Positions 32,458-40,866 of a stretch of 64,000 nucleotides of DNA are shown here, in pieces. Position 1 is the stretch's first letter, and every line of letters begins with the position of its first letter. The stretch comes from Fontibacterium medardense (GTDB lineage Bacteria > Pseudomonadota > Alphaproteobacteria > Pelagibacterales > Pelagibacteraceae): assembly GCA_965235075.1 (NCBI GenBank), contig OZ249404.1, positions 868,001 through 932,000 of the forward strand, written 5' to 3'. A program made the translations under genes and the position numbers. Under the pieces are notes generated by a model, which was not told the DNA's origin, did not search any database, and saw only the letters and a program-made list of their open reading frames with translations.

Positions 32458-33692
32458 TGAATTTTCTAAAATTCAAAAATAAAAAATTATTTTTTGAAAA
32501 TACTACTATATCAAAAGTAGCAACTAGAATTAAAACTCCATTTTATCTTTATTCTCTAGGTCAGCTAAGATTTAATTTTAACAATTTTAAAAAATCTTTT
32601 AAAAAAATTAATCCAATTATTTGTTTTTCGGTAAAATCAAATTCAAATTTAAAACTCATTTCTGAATTAAAAAAACTTGGCTCTGGCGCGGACGTTGTTT
32701 CAATTGGTGAATTAAAAATTGCTCTTAAAGCAGGAATTTCACCAAAAAAAATAGTTTTTTCTGGAGTTGGCAAGACAGAAGAAGAGTTAGATTTTGCAAT
32801 AAAAAAAGAAATTCTCTTAATCAATGCAGAATCGGAGGCTGAAATAAGAGCTATTAATAAAATTGCGAAAAAAAATAACAAAATTGTCTCTGTGGGAATT
32901 AGAATTAATCCAAATATCTCTGCAAAAACCAATAAAAAAATTTCTACAGGAAAAAAAGATAATAAGTTTGGTATTTCAATTAACGCTTGTTTCGAAATAT
33001 TTGATAATCAATATCATTATGAATATCTTAAATTCGAAGCAATTAGCGTTCATATTGGTTCTCAAATTATGGACATTAACCCTTTCAAAAAAGTTTTAAA
33101 TGCACTTTCAAACTTTAATAAAAAAATTAATTTAATTGGAATAAATTTAAAATATATCGATCTAGGCGGTGGAACTGGTATTCCATATTCAAATAGTGAA
33201 AAAAAATTTAATCTGAAACAATACGCAAATCTTGTTCTTAAATTTAAAAAAACGAATAACGTAGAAATTATATTTGAGCCAGGAAGATCTGTTTGTGGCA
33301 ATACTGGGGTTTTGATATCTAAAGTTATATATCTAAAAGATGCGCCAGGTAAAAAATTTATAATTATAGATGCCGCAATGAATGATCTAATTAGGCCTGC
33401 TCTATATGGTGCAAAACATCAAATTTATCCTTTGTTAAAAAATAGCTCTACTATTAAAAAAAATACTGAGTTTGTTGGTCCGGTATGTGAGAGTTCAGAT
33501 ACATTTATTTCTTACAATAAATATCAAAAGCTTAATGAGGGAGATTATGTTTGTATTGATAATATTGGAGCATACGGAAGATCTTTAGCTTCAAACTATA
33601 ATACAAGACCTTATTGTGCGGAAATTTTAATTAATAAAAATAAATATAAAGTAATAAAACAAAGACAAAAATTAGAATCTTTGATTAATTAA
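32457..33692 (+). CDS. lysA: Diaminopimelate decarboxylase
   Basis: LysA makes lysine from meso-diaminopimelate, completing the pathway of dapD and dapE. The 411-residue PLP enzyme (fold III) has the lysine K60 in CFSVKSNSN, the glycine-rich DLGGGTGIPY (about 238-247), EPGRSVCGNTG (about 276-286) and the catalytic CESSD (about 344-348). It starts on the TAATG overlap with the small lipoprotein gene, and plsC begins right after its stop. Confidence 0.96.
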   Translation: MNFLKFKNKKLFFENTTISKVATRIKTPFYLYSLGQLRFNFNNFKKSFKKINPIICFSVKSNSNLKLISELKKLGSGADVVSIGELKIALKAGISPKKIVFSGVGKTEEELDFAIKKEILLINAESEAEIRAINKIAKKNNKIVSVGIRINPNISAKTNKKISTGKKDNKFGISINACFEIFDNQYHYEYLKFEAISVHIGSQIMDINPFKKVLNALSNFNKKINLIGINLKYIDLGGGTGIPYSNSEKKFNLKQYANLVLKFKKTNNVEIIFEPGRSVCGNTGVLISKVIYLKDAPGKKFIIIDAAMNDLIRPALYGAKHQIYPLLKNSSTIKKNTEFVGPVCESSDTFISYNKYQKLNEGDYVCIDNIGAYGRSLASNYNTRPYCAEILINKNKYKVIKQRQKLESLIN

Positions 33693-34382
33693 ATGCACTT
33701 TTTAAGATCTCTGGTATTTAATTTTGCAACTTACTGTGGCTCTTTTTTCTCAACATTATTAGCTTTACCAACTCTCGTAATGCCAAAAGCAGCTATGCAA
33801 TGGTTAGCTCGTATGTTGGGGTTTTATATTATTTTTTGTGTAAGGTTTATTATCAATACAAAAATAATATTTAAAGGATTGGAAAATATACCAAAAGATA
33901 GAAAATTTTTTATTGCTTCTGCACATCAATCGATTTGTGAAACTTTTGTTTTTAATGCCGTACTTAATGCTCCTATTTTTATTGTTAAAGCAGAATTATT
34001 TAAAATTCCATTTTATGGGTGGTGTATAAAAAAATTAGGATTTATAGGAACGCATAGGGAAAAGGTTACTAAAGATCATCTTGTTTTTTTAGAAAAAACT
34101 GCAGAAACTATTAATAAAGAAAAATCTCCTTTAATTATTTTTCCACAAGGAACAAGAGTTAAAAATAATGAAAGAGTTCCTCTAAAAAAGGGAGTTTCAA
34201 GAATTTATGAAAAAGCAAAAGTTTCTTGCATACCTGTTAAATTAAATACTGGTGATGTGTGGCCTAGAGACAGCTTTTTTAGATTTCCTGGAGAAATCTA
34301 CATTGAATTTAAAAAGCCAATTGAACCAGGTTTAAACATGAATGATTTCATGAATAAACTTGAAAAAGAAATTTACGATTAA
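33693..34382 (+). CDS. plsC: 1-acyl-sn-glycerol-3-phosphate acyltransferase
   Basis: PlsC transfers an acyl chain to lysophosphatidic acid to make phosphatidic acid. The 229-residue protein has N-terminal membrane segments (about 8-30 and 40-54), the catalytic HX4 motif as HQSICET (Glu in place of the usual Asp, also seen in relatives) near 73-79, and FPQGTR near residue 151. It is the fourth gene of the argH-lysA unit, with zero spacing to lysA, and converges on tyrC. Confidence 0.9.
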   Translation: MHFLRSLVFNFATYCGSFFSTLLALPTLVMPKAAMQWLARMLGFYIIFCVRFIINTKIIFKGLENIPKDRKFFIASAHQSICETFVFNAVLNAPIFIVKAELFKIPFYGWCIKKLGFIGTHREKVTKDHLVFLEKTAETINKEKSPLIIFPQGTRVKNNERVPLKKGVSRIYEKAKVSCIPVKLNTGDVWPRDSFFRFPGEIYIEFKKPIEPGLNMNDFMNKLEKEIYD

Positions 34383-35281
34383 TTCTTTCTGCCGAAATTA
34401 GGGCTATTAATATCCTGACCAGCTTTAACAATAGCCTGTCTAATTTTTCTAGTCTTAGAAAATAGTTTAAATAGTTTATTTCCATCTTTTTTTATAATTG
34501 CGCGTTTTAAATTACTTAAATCTAAATTAAATTTTTCTAACATATGAAGAATTTGTTTTCGATTATTAAGAGCAATATCTCTCCACATAGTAGGGTCTGA
34601 AGATGCAATTCTAGTAAAGTCTCTAAATCCGCTGGCACTATATTTAATAACCTCTGACTTGGTATCTTTTTCAAGATTAGCTGCGGTTCCTACAATATTA
34701 TAAGCGATTAAATGAGGAATATGACTTGTGATTGCCATAACTTTATCATGATGTTCAGCTGTCATATGTTGAACTTTACTTCCAATTTTTTTCCAGAAAT
34801 TATTTAATTTTTTTAAAGAGCTAGGATTTTTTTTATTTACCGGTGTTATTATGCACCATCTATTTTTAAATAAATCAGCAAAACCAACTTCGGGACCGCT
34901 TTCCTCTGTCCCTGCGACTGGATGAGCAGGAATCCATATAGTATTTTTATTAATTAATTTATTAACCGTATTAGTTACAAAAATTTTTGCTGAACCAACA
35001 TCAGTTAAAATACATGTCTTTTTTAAGTAATTTTTAATAACAGAAACTATATTCTTGTAAGTTCCTAGTGGAGTGCAAATAATTACTAAATCAGAATTTT
35101 CGACACTCTTTTTAAGATTTAGTTCTATGTAATTTGTTATCTTAAGTTTGAGAGTTTTTTTTAAAACTATTTTAGATTTGTCGTGCGCAACTAAAATCTT
35201 ACATAAATTATTCTTCTTAATTGCCCTAGCAATAGAAGATCCTATTAAACCTAACCCTATTATTGTTACTTTATTAAACAT
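34379..35281 (-). CDS. Prephenate/arogenate dehydrogenase
   Basis: TyrA/TyrC-type enzymes oxidise prephenate or arogenate in tyrosine synthesis. The 300-residue protein has an N-terminal Rossmann fold IIGLGLIGSSIARA (about 7-20), TDVGSAK (about 91-97) and HPVAGTEESGPE (about 117-128), where the His is catalytic. The C-terminal helical dimerisation domain begins near 180. Which substrate is preferred cannot be told. It overlaps hisC by eight bases; the hisC-tyrC pair is typical of alphaproteobacteria. There is no ACT domain. Confidence 0.93.
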   Translation of the reverse strand: MFNKVTIIGLGLIGSSIARAIKKNNLCKILVAHDKSKIVLKKTLKLKITNYIELNLKKSVENSDLVIICTPLGTYKNIVSVIKNYLKKTCILTDVGSAKIFVTNTVNKLINKNTIWIPAHPVAGTEESGPEVGFADLFKNRWCIITPVNKKNPSSLKKLNNFWKKIGSKVQHMTAEHHDKVMAITSHIPHLIAYNIVGTAANLEKDTKSEVIKYSASGFRDFTRIASSDPTMWRDIALNNRKQILHMLEKFNLDLSNLKRAIIKKDGNKLFKLFSKTRKIRQAIVKAGQDINSPNFGRKN

Positions 35282-36353
35282 TAAAAATTTTATTCAGAGT
35301 TTTTAAAAATAAATTATTTTCTTTATTGTTTCCAATAGTCACTCTTAGTGAATTGGATAGTCCATAGCCCCTCATCTTTCTTAATATAATTTTAGATTTA
35401 ATAAATTTATCGTAAACTTTATCTGCTGTTATTTCTTTATTATCGAAATGCATTAAGAAAAAGTTTGCAACGGGAACATTTGTTAGAATTCCTAAATTTA
35501 CAAAATTTTCGAAAAAAATATCAGCCCATTTACTATTGTGATCTATATTCTTTTTTAACCAATTTTTATCATTAAGAGCCTCTACTCCAGCCGCTTGTGC
35601 CGCTGAATTGACATTAAAAGGAGGTTTAATAAGCTTCATTGCAGAAATAATATCTTTTGATCCATAACCCCAACCAAGTCTTAGACTAGCAAGACCATAT
35701 ATTTTAGAGAAAGATCTAGTAATAAGAACATTGCTGTGGCTTCTAAATAAATCTAAACCAGATGCATAATCCTTATTTACAACAAACTCAAAATAAGCAT
35801 CATCAACTACTAATAAAATATTACTGCGTAATTTCTTTCTAAGTAATAATATTTCATTTTTATCTAAATATGTTCCTGTTGGATTGTTTGGATTTGCCAA
35901 AAAAACAATTTTGGTTTTAGAAGTGACCTTCGCTAATATAGAATCTATATTTGCCTTAAAATCATCCTCTGGTGCCACGATAACTTTACCGCCGTGGATT
36001 TTTGCATAAATTCTGTACATTAAAAAACTATACTCAGTAACAATGACCTCATCATTTGGTTTTAAGAATAATTGGCAAGCTAAGCTAATAATTTCATCAG
36101 AACCATTGCCAATAACAATATTATTGGGATTAAGTTTTAAATTCTTTGATATCGATTGAATTAAAACGTTTGAATTTCCATCTGGATACCTAGATAATTT
36201 TTTACCACTTTTAATAAATGCAGCGATAGCTCTTTTTGAGGGTCCTAAAGCAGATTCATTGGCAGAAAGTTTGATTGGATCTTTAATGTTTTTTATCTGA
36301 GATAATCCACCTACATATTTTAAATTATTAAAATTTTTAAATCTTAGAACCAT
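35274..36353 (-). CDS. hisC: Histidinol-phosphate aminotransferase
   Basis: HisC transaminates imidazole acetol phosphate in histidine synthesis and may also act on aromatic keto acids. The 359-residue fold-I PLP enzyme has the N-terminal KLSANESALGPS, the NPNNPTGT segment (about 155-162), DDAYFEF (about 184-190), and the PLP lysine in RSFSKIYGLASLRLGW (about 213-228). Linkage to tyrC hints at use in aromatic amino-acid synthesis. The start is ATG at 36353. Confidence 0.93.
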   Translation of the reverse strand: MVLRFKNFNNLKYVGGLSQIKNIKDPIKLSANESALGPSKRAIAAFIKSGKKLSRYPDGNSNVLIQSISKNLKLNPNNIVIGNGSDEIISLACQLFLKPNDEVIVTEYSFLMYRIYAKIHGGKVIVAPEDDFKANIDSILAKVTSKTKIVFLANPNNPTGTYLDKNEILLLRKKLRSNILLVVDDAYFEFVVNKDYASGLDLFRSHSNVLITRSFSKIYGLASLRLGWGYGSKDIISAMKLIKPPFNVNSAAQAAGVEALNDKNWLKKNIDHNSKWADIFFENFVNLGILTNVPVANFFLMHFDNKEITADKVYDKFIKSKIILRKMRGYGLSNSLRVTIGNNKENNLFLKTLNKIFNV

Positions 36354-36482
36354 ATTCTTATAAATATTTGCTGATTTTATTTTTTAATTAACACAATGCC
36401 ATTATGGTTGATACTATTTATAAAAATAAATCTTATAAAATTTTTAAAAACAACAACAAGACATTCAATAAAACCGAATAAA

Positions 36483-36511
36483 TTGACAATAAATTATGCC
36501 TAAGATAAAAA
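36483..36511 (+). promoter_or_regulatory. Sigma70-type promoter for the metW transcript
   Basis: A consensus TTGACA (36483-36488) is followed after 17 bases by TAAAAA (36506-36511). Transcription would start near 36518, exactly where the first helix of the riboswitch begins. The rest of the 241-base gap (36354-36482) shows no other gene or structure that I recognise. Confidence 0.6.
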
Positions 36512-36516
36512 TCATT

Positions 36517-36562
36517 TGCGCTGATTTACCGAATTGCGAGCGCATATAAACAGCTAAAAAGG
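36517..36562 (+). promoter_or_regulatory. SAM-II riboswitch upstream of metW
   Basis: The sequence GCGCTGATTTA, CCG, ATTGC, AGCGC, AT-AAA and GCTAAAAAGG follows the SAM-II consensus in order. P1 is GCGCT (36518-36522) paired with AGCGC (36539-36543). The 3' GCTAAAAAGG (36553-36562) forms the H-type pseudoknot. SAM-II normally hides the ribosome-binding AAAAAGG when S-adenosylmethionine is bound. Here the GG lies 32 bases before the metW ATG, farther than a usual ribosome site. A SAM-V-like element would share parts of this core, but the fit to SAM-II is better. Confidence 0.88.
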
Positions 36563-36569
36563 TAAAAAT

Positions 36570-36587
36570 CACTTTAAAGTGTTTTTT
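36570..36587 (+). terminator. Short hairpin plus T6 between riboswitch and metW
   Basis: CACTTTAAAGTG is self-complementary (stem CACT/AGTG, loop TTAA) and is followed directly by six T residues. It may be a small intrinsic terminator under riboswitch control, or only a leader hairpin. The stem is short, so this is tentative. Confidence 0.4.
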
Positions 36588-36594
36588 AATTTAA

Positions 36595-37197
36595 ATGAAA
36601 TTAGAGTCAAAAATAGTAATAGATTTTATAAAACCATTCTCAAAAGTTCTCGATGTAGGTTGTGGTGACGGAAGTATTCTTTTGCACTTAAAAAAAGAAA
36701 AAAAAATTGACGCTCGAGGCATTGAAATTGATCACGAAAAAGTTAAAGAAAGCCTAAGCAAAGGTCTTTCTGTTGTGGAGGGTGATGCTGAGGAAGATTT
36801 AATTAACTATCCAGACCAATCTTTTGATTACGTAATTCTAACGCAAACTCTTCAAGCCTTTTATGAACCAAGAAAAGTTCTACATGAGCTTTTAAGAATA
36901 GGAAAAAATGCGATCGTCTCTATTCCAAATTTTGGATATTGGAAAGTTAGATTAAGTTTGCTTCTTAAAGGGAGAATGCCAGTTACAAAAACATTGCCTA
37001 ATACATGGCACGATACGCCTAATTTACATATGTGTACTATTAAAGATTTTTTTGACTTATGTCATTCTGACAAAATTAACATAATAAAATCAATCGCAGT
37101 AACTCAAGATAGATCTTCTGTGATTTCAAATTTAAATTTGGAAATAAAAAATCTTTATTCCGAGTTTGGCGTTTTTTTAATTAGTAAAAAAAACTAA
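36595..37197 (+). CDS. metW: Methionine biosynthesis protein MetW
   Basis: MetW is a methyltransferase-fold protein usually paired with homoserine O-acetyltransferase MetX. The 200-residue protein has the SAM-fold motif VLDVGCGDGSILLHL (about 18-32), VVEGDAEEDL (about 59-68) and SIPNFGYWKVRLSLLLKGRMPVTK (about 111-134, as shorter units), all typical of MetW. A stop codon lies just before the ATG, so 36595 is the only reasonable start. metX is not adjacent, which is unusual. gloB follows after 13 bases. Confidence 0.93.
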   Translation: MKLESKIVIDFIKPFSKVLDVGCGDGSILLHLKKEKKIDARGIEIDHEKVKESLSKGLSVVEGDAEEDLINYPDQSFDYVILTQTLQAFYEPRKVLHELLRIGKNAIVSIPNFGYWKVRLSLLLKGRMPVTKTLPNTWHDTPNLHMCTIKDFFDLCHSDKINIIKSIAVTQDRSSVISNLNLEIKNLYSEFGVFLISKKN

Positions 37198-37210
37198 TTA
37201 TTTTTTAATT

Positions 37211-37972
37211 ATGGATATTCACATTATTCCGTGTCTAAAAGATAATTATGCTTATATCGTTGAAAATAAAAAAACTAAAAATGTATGTGTCGTTGATCCA
37301 TCTGAATCAGAACCTGTTATAAATTTTCTAAAAACAAATAAATTAAATCTTAAATACATTTTAAATACACATCACCATGCTGATCACATAGGTGGCAATC
37401 TGGAACTAAAGAAAATATTTAATTCACAAATATTAGGTTTTGAAAAAGATAAAAATAGAATTCCAGGAATTGATATTTTTTTAAATGACAAACAGATTTG
37501 GAATTTTGAAGGTTCTGATGTTTTAGTAGAACATGTTCCTGGTCATACATCTGGTCATATATTTTATTATTTTAAAAATGAAGAATCAGTTTTTTCGGGT
37601 GATACTTTATTTTCTTTTGGTTGCGGAAGATTGTTTGAAGGCTCTTATTTAGAGATGGTAAATTCTTTAAAAAAAATTAGGTCCTTGCCACCTAAAACAA
37701 AAATATTTTGTGGGCATGAATATACGATTAATAATTTAAAATTTTGTATGGAAATAGATAAAAACAATTCTGAGTTAATTGAAAAATATAATTATATAAA
37801 AAATAATATTAATAACAAATTACCTAGCGTGCCTTCTAATCTAGTCGATGAGATGAGATTAAATATTTTTTTAAAATTTGATGATTTAGAGTTTAAAAAA
37901 AGAATAGGATTTGGAGATCTAAATGAAGTAGATTTTTTCAAGAAGATAAGAGATCTAAAAGATAACTTCTAA
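37211..37972 (+). CDS. gloB: Hydroxyacylglutathione hydrolase (glyoxalase II)
   Basis: GloB hydrolyses S-lactoylglutathione to lactate and glutathione, finishing methylglyoxal detoxification. The 253-residue protein is a metallo-beta-lactamase-fold enzyme with the metal motif NTHHHADHIGG (about 52-62), PGHTSGHIFYY (about 111-121), FSGDTLFSFGCGRLFEG (about 129-145) and CGHEYT (about 168-173). The C-terminal substrate-binding domain ends near 250. It is probably co-transcribed with metW. Confidence 0.95.
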   Translation: MDIHIIPCLKDNYAYIVENKKTKNVCVVDPSESEPVINFLKTNKLNLKYILNTHHHADHIGGNLELKKIFNSQILGFEKDKNRIPGIDIFLNDKQIWNFEGSDVLVEHVPGHTSGHIFYYFKNEESVFSGDTLFSFGCGRLFEGSYLEMVNSLKKIRSLPPKTKIFCGHEYTINNLKFCMEIDKNNSELIEKYNYIKNNINNKLPSVPSNLVDEMRLNIFLKFDDLEFKKRIGFGDLNEVDFFKKIRDLKDNF

Positions 37973-38002
37973 AAATCAATACACTTGGGCATAATCACAA
38001 TC

Positions 38003-38030
38003 TTGACAAGCTAAGGTGGCTATATATATT
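38003..38030 (+). promoter_or_regulatory. Sigma70-type promoter for rplU-rpmA
   Basis: TTGACA (38003-38008) and TATATT (38025-38030) are 16 bases apart, 24 bases upstream of the rplU start. This is a strong match to the sigma70 consensus, as expected for ribosomal protein genes. Confidence 0.7.
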
Positions 38031-38054
38031 GCCCAGACCTAAAAGAAATTACAT

Positions 38055-38462
38055 ATGACTTTTGCAGTAATCAAAACCGGCGGCAAACAATATAAAGTGT
38101 CAGCTAATGATACTATTAGAATTGAAAAACTTAATGATGAGGCTGGTAAAAAATTTGAATTTAAAGAAGTTCTTTTAACAACGGACAATACAACGACTGA
38201 AATAGGTTCTCCAATGATCGATGGAGCATATGTAGAAGCTGAACTTTTAAAACAAGCAAGAAATGACAAAGTTATTATTTTTAAAAAAAGAAGAAGACAA
38301 AATTCAAGAAGAAAACGTGGGCACAGACAGCATGTTTCGATAGTGAAAATTTTAAAAATTTATGGTAAAAGTGGAAAACTTTTAGCTGAAGCTAAAAATA
38401 CAACTGTAGAGAAGAAAGCTTCAGAAAAAAAAGTTGAAACTAAAGTAACTGCTAAAAAATAG
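38055..38462 (+). CDS. rplU: 50S ribosomal protein L21
   Basis: L21 is a large-subunit ribosomal protein. The 135-residue product has the L21 start AVIKTGGKQYKV and the basic KKRRRQNSRRKRGHRQ segment (about 76-91) that contacts 23S rRNA. The core ends near residue 105; a Lys/Glu/Thr-rich tail of about 30 residues follows, a kind of extension seen in other alphaproteobacteria. It is followed after ten bases by rpmA. Confidence 0.97.
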   Translation: MTFAVIKTGGKQYKVSANDTIRIEKLNDEAGKKFEFKEVLLTTDNTTTEIGSPMIDGAYVEAELLKQARNDKVIIFKKRRRQNSRRKRGHRQHVSIVKILKIYGKSGKLLAEAKNTTVEKKASEKKVETKVTAKK

Positions 38463-38472
38463 ATAATAAAAA

Positions 38473-38727
38473 ATGGCAACAAAAAAAGCTGGTGGATCGA
38501 CCAAAAACGGACGCGATAGTGCTGGAAGGCGACTTGGCGTTAAAAAATTTGGCGGTCAATCTGTAATAGCTGGAAATATTATTATGAGACAAAGAGGAAC
38601 TAAAATGTTCCCTGGCGATAATGTTGGTATGGGAAAAGATCATACCATTTTTTCTAAAGTAAGCGGCGTAGTAAAATTCGAGACGAAAAAACTCGGAAGA
38701 ACTTACATTTCAGTAATCCCTCAATAA
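38473..38727 (+). CDS. rpmA: 50S ribosomal protein L27
   Basis: L27 reaches the peptidyl-transferase centre with its N-terminus. The 84-residue protein has the classic MATKKAGGSTKNGRDS start, then RLGVKKFGGQ and IMRQRGTKMFPGDNVG. It starts directly with MATKK, so no N-terminal processing extension is present. A clear terminator follows, separating it from obgE. Confidence 0.97.
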   Translation: MATKKAGGSTKNGRDSAGRRLGVKKFGGQSVIAGNIIMRQRGTKMFPGDNVGMGKDHTIFSKVSGVVKFETKKLGRTYISVIPQ

Positions 38728-38728
38728 A

Positions 38729-38755
38729 CTCAGTTTATTTTCAAACTGAGATTTT
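38729..38755 (+). terminator. Intrinsic terminator after rpmA
   Basis: CTCAGTTT and AAACTGAG form a perfect 8-bp stem with a six-base loop, followed by ATTTTT. It begins two bases after the rpmA stop. Confidence 0.85.
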
Positions 38756-38780
38756 TATTAATAATCAATAATATGATTGT

Positions 38781-39749
38781 ATGAAATTTTTAGATCAAGT
38801 TAAAATTATGATTAAGGCCGGAGACGGAGGAAATGGTTGTGTTGCCTTCCGAAGAGAAAAATTTATTGAATTTGGAGGACCTTACGGAGGTGACGGCGGT
38901 AATGGAGGATCAATAATTGTCAAAGCAGTAAATGGCTTGAATACTTTGGTTGATTATCGTTTCGCACTACATCATAAAGCTCAAAATGGATTTAATGGTT
39001 CTGGAAATAATAAAAGAGGGCTATCAGGAAAAGATTTAATTTTGAGAGTTCCTGTTGGAACCCAAATATATGAAGAAGATAAGAAAACATTATTATTTGA
39101 TTTAATAAAAGAAGATCAAGAATATGTCATAGCTAAAGGTGGCAATGGTGGACTTGGTAATTCAAAATTTAAGAGCTCAACTAATAGATCTCCAAGAAAA
39201 TTTACTTATGGAAAAAAAGGAGAAGAATTTACAGTTTGGCTTGAATTAAAATTAATTGCTGATGTTGGAATTATTGGTTTTCCAAATGCTGGAAAATCTA
39301 GTCTGCTTTCAATATCGACAAGAGCGAGACCGAAGATTGCTAATTATCCTTTTACAACTCTAAATCCAAATCTTGGAGTTGTTTTCATTGATAATAAAGA
39401 AATAATTATTGCTGACATACCGGGACTAATTGAGGGTGCTCATAGTGGTTCAGGTTTAGGTGATAAATTTTTAAAACACATAGAAAGATGCAAAAGCATT
39501 ATTCATATGATTGATATTAATGAAGACGATTTAGTTAGCAAATATAAGATTATTAGAAATGAACTTAAAGAATTTAACCCTGAATTAATTAAAAAAAGAG
39601 AACTTATTGTATTTAATAAGATTGATTTAATTGATGAGAAAGAAAAGAAGGAAAAAATAATGAATTTTAGTAAAAAAATTAAGAAAAAAGTTTATGATAT
39701 ATCTGTTGAAAAAAATATTAATGTGAAAAATTTATTACGAGCTATCTAA
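38781..39749 (+). CDS. obgE: GTPase Obg/CgtA
   Basis: Obg is an essential GTPase acting in large-subunit ribosome assembly. The 322-residue protein has the glycine-rich Obg domain (GDGGNGCVAFRREKF, GGPYGGDGGNGG; about 1-158) and a GTPase domain with G1 GFPNAGKSS (about 166-174), G3 DIPGL (about 213-217) and G4 NKID (near 282). It lacks a long C-terminal extension. It starts a unit with proB (no gap), proA, nadD, rsfS, rlmH, ctpA and rppH. Confidence 0.96.
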   Translation: MKFLDQVKIMIKAGDGGNGCVAFRREKFIEFGGPYGGDGGNGGSIIVKAVNGLNTLVDYRFALHHKAQNGFNGSGNNKRGLSGKDLILRVPVGTQIYEEDKKTLLFDLIKEDQEYVIAKGGNGGLGNSKFKSSTNRSPRKFTYGKKGEEFTVWLELKLIADVGIIGFPNAGKSSLLSISTRARPKIANYPFTTLNPNLGVVFIDNKEIIIADIPGLIEGAHSGSGLGDKFLKHIERCKSIIHMIDINEDDLVSKYKIIRNELKEFNPELIKKRELIVFNKIDLIDEKEKKEKIMNFSKKIKKKVYDISVEKNINVKNLLRAI

Positions 39750-40862
39750 ATGGACATTTTAAAATACAAAACTATTATAATAAAAATAGGATCAAGTCTC
39801 ATTGTTGATGGAAAAAATAAAATTAAAAAAAATTGGTTCAATAAATTAATAGATGATATTAATTTTTTAATACAAAAAAATAAGAAAATAATTATCGTAT
39901 CTTCAGGAGCAATCGCGCTTGGTTGTGATTTATTAAAAATTAATAAAAAAAATACAAAATTGAGCCAATTTCAAGCAATAGCCGCTATTGGTCAAATTGA
40001 ATTAATTAATCTTTTTAAAAAAGCATTTGAAAAGAAAAAGATTAAAATTTCTCAAATATTACTTACTTTAGAAGACACAGAAGAAAGAAGAAGATCTTTA
40101 AATGCTAAAGAAACAATTAATAACTTATTAAAAATGTCTGTAATACCAATTGTAAATGAAAACGATACAGTTGCGACTTCAGAAATAAGATATGGGGACA
40201 ACGACAGACTGGCAGCAAGGGTTGCACAAATATGTAATGCTGATTGTTTAATTATGCTTTCAGATATTGATGGCCTTTATTCTGCCGATCCAAAGAAAAA
40301 CAAAAATGCAAAAATAATTAAAAAAGTAACGGCTATTGATAAGTCTATAGAGGCGCTTGCTTCTGAAAGTATTAGCTCTTATGGAACTGGCGGGATGATA
40401 ACTAAAATTAAGGCTGCAAAAATTTGTATGCAGTCTGGTTGTGATATGATTTTAACAAGCGGGATGATTAACAATCCTATAAAAAATATTATTAAAAATA
40501 AGAATTATACTTTATTTGAATCTCAATCATCTTTCTTGAATGCAAAAAAACAATGGATTTTAAATTCAATTGCAACCAAAGGTTCAATTATGATTGATGA
40601 AGGTGCAGAAAAAGCATTAAAGAATGGAAAAAGTCTTTTACCAATAGGAGTAACTGCGGTTGAGGGAAATTTTAATCGCGGTGATGCTATTTATATTATA
40701 AATTCCAAAAACAGACGTATAGCAACGGGCATTAGTGCTTACTCTAGTTTAGATGCTAAGAAAATTATTGGATTTAAAACTGATAAAATTAAAGAAATAT
40801 TAGGTTATGTTAGCCGAGGAGAAATGGTTCATATAGACAATTTAGTTCATCAAGCCGAGTAA
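39750..40862 (+). CDS. proB: Glutamate 5-kinase
   Basis: ProB phosphorylates glutamate in the first step of proline synthesis. The 370-residue protein has the amino-acid-kinase domain with IIKIGSSLI (about 9-17), VSSGAIALG (about 50-58), VNENDTVAT (about 135-143) and YGTGGMITKIKAA (about 211-223). The C-terminal PUA domain (about 270-365) is present. It begins one base after obgE and is followed after four bases by proA. Confidence 0.96.
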   Translation: MDILKYKTIIIKIGSSLIVDGKNKIKKNWFNKLIDDINFLIQKNKKIIIVSSGAIALGCDLLKINKKNTKLSQFQAIAAIGQIELINLFKKAFEKKKIKISQILLTLEDTEERRRSLNAKETINNLLKMSVIPIVNENDTVATSEIRYGDNDRLAARVAQICNADCLIMLSDIDGLYSADPKKNKNAKIIKKVTAIDKSIEALASESISSYGTGGMITKIKAAKICMQSGCDMILTSGMINNPIKNIIKNKNYTLFESQSSFLNAKKQWILNSIATKGSIMIDEGAEKALKNGKSLLPIGVTAVEGNFNRGDAIYIINSKNRRIATGISAYSSLDAKKIIGFKTDKIKEILGYVSRGEMVHIDNLVHQAE

Positions 40863-40866
40863 ATTT

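Noticed and set aside
36496..36549. 17-codon ORF (ATG to TAA) overlapping the SAM-II aptamer
   Set aside because: Its sequence is fully explained by the riboswitch core, it has no ribosome site, and transcription is expected to start inside it.
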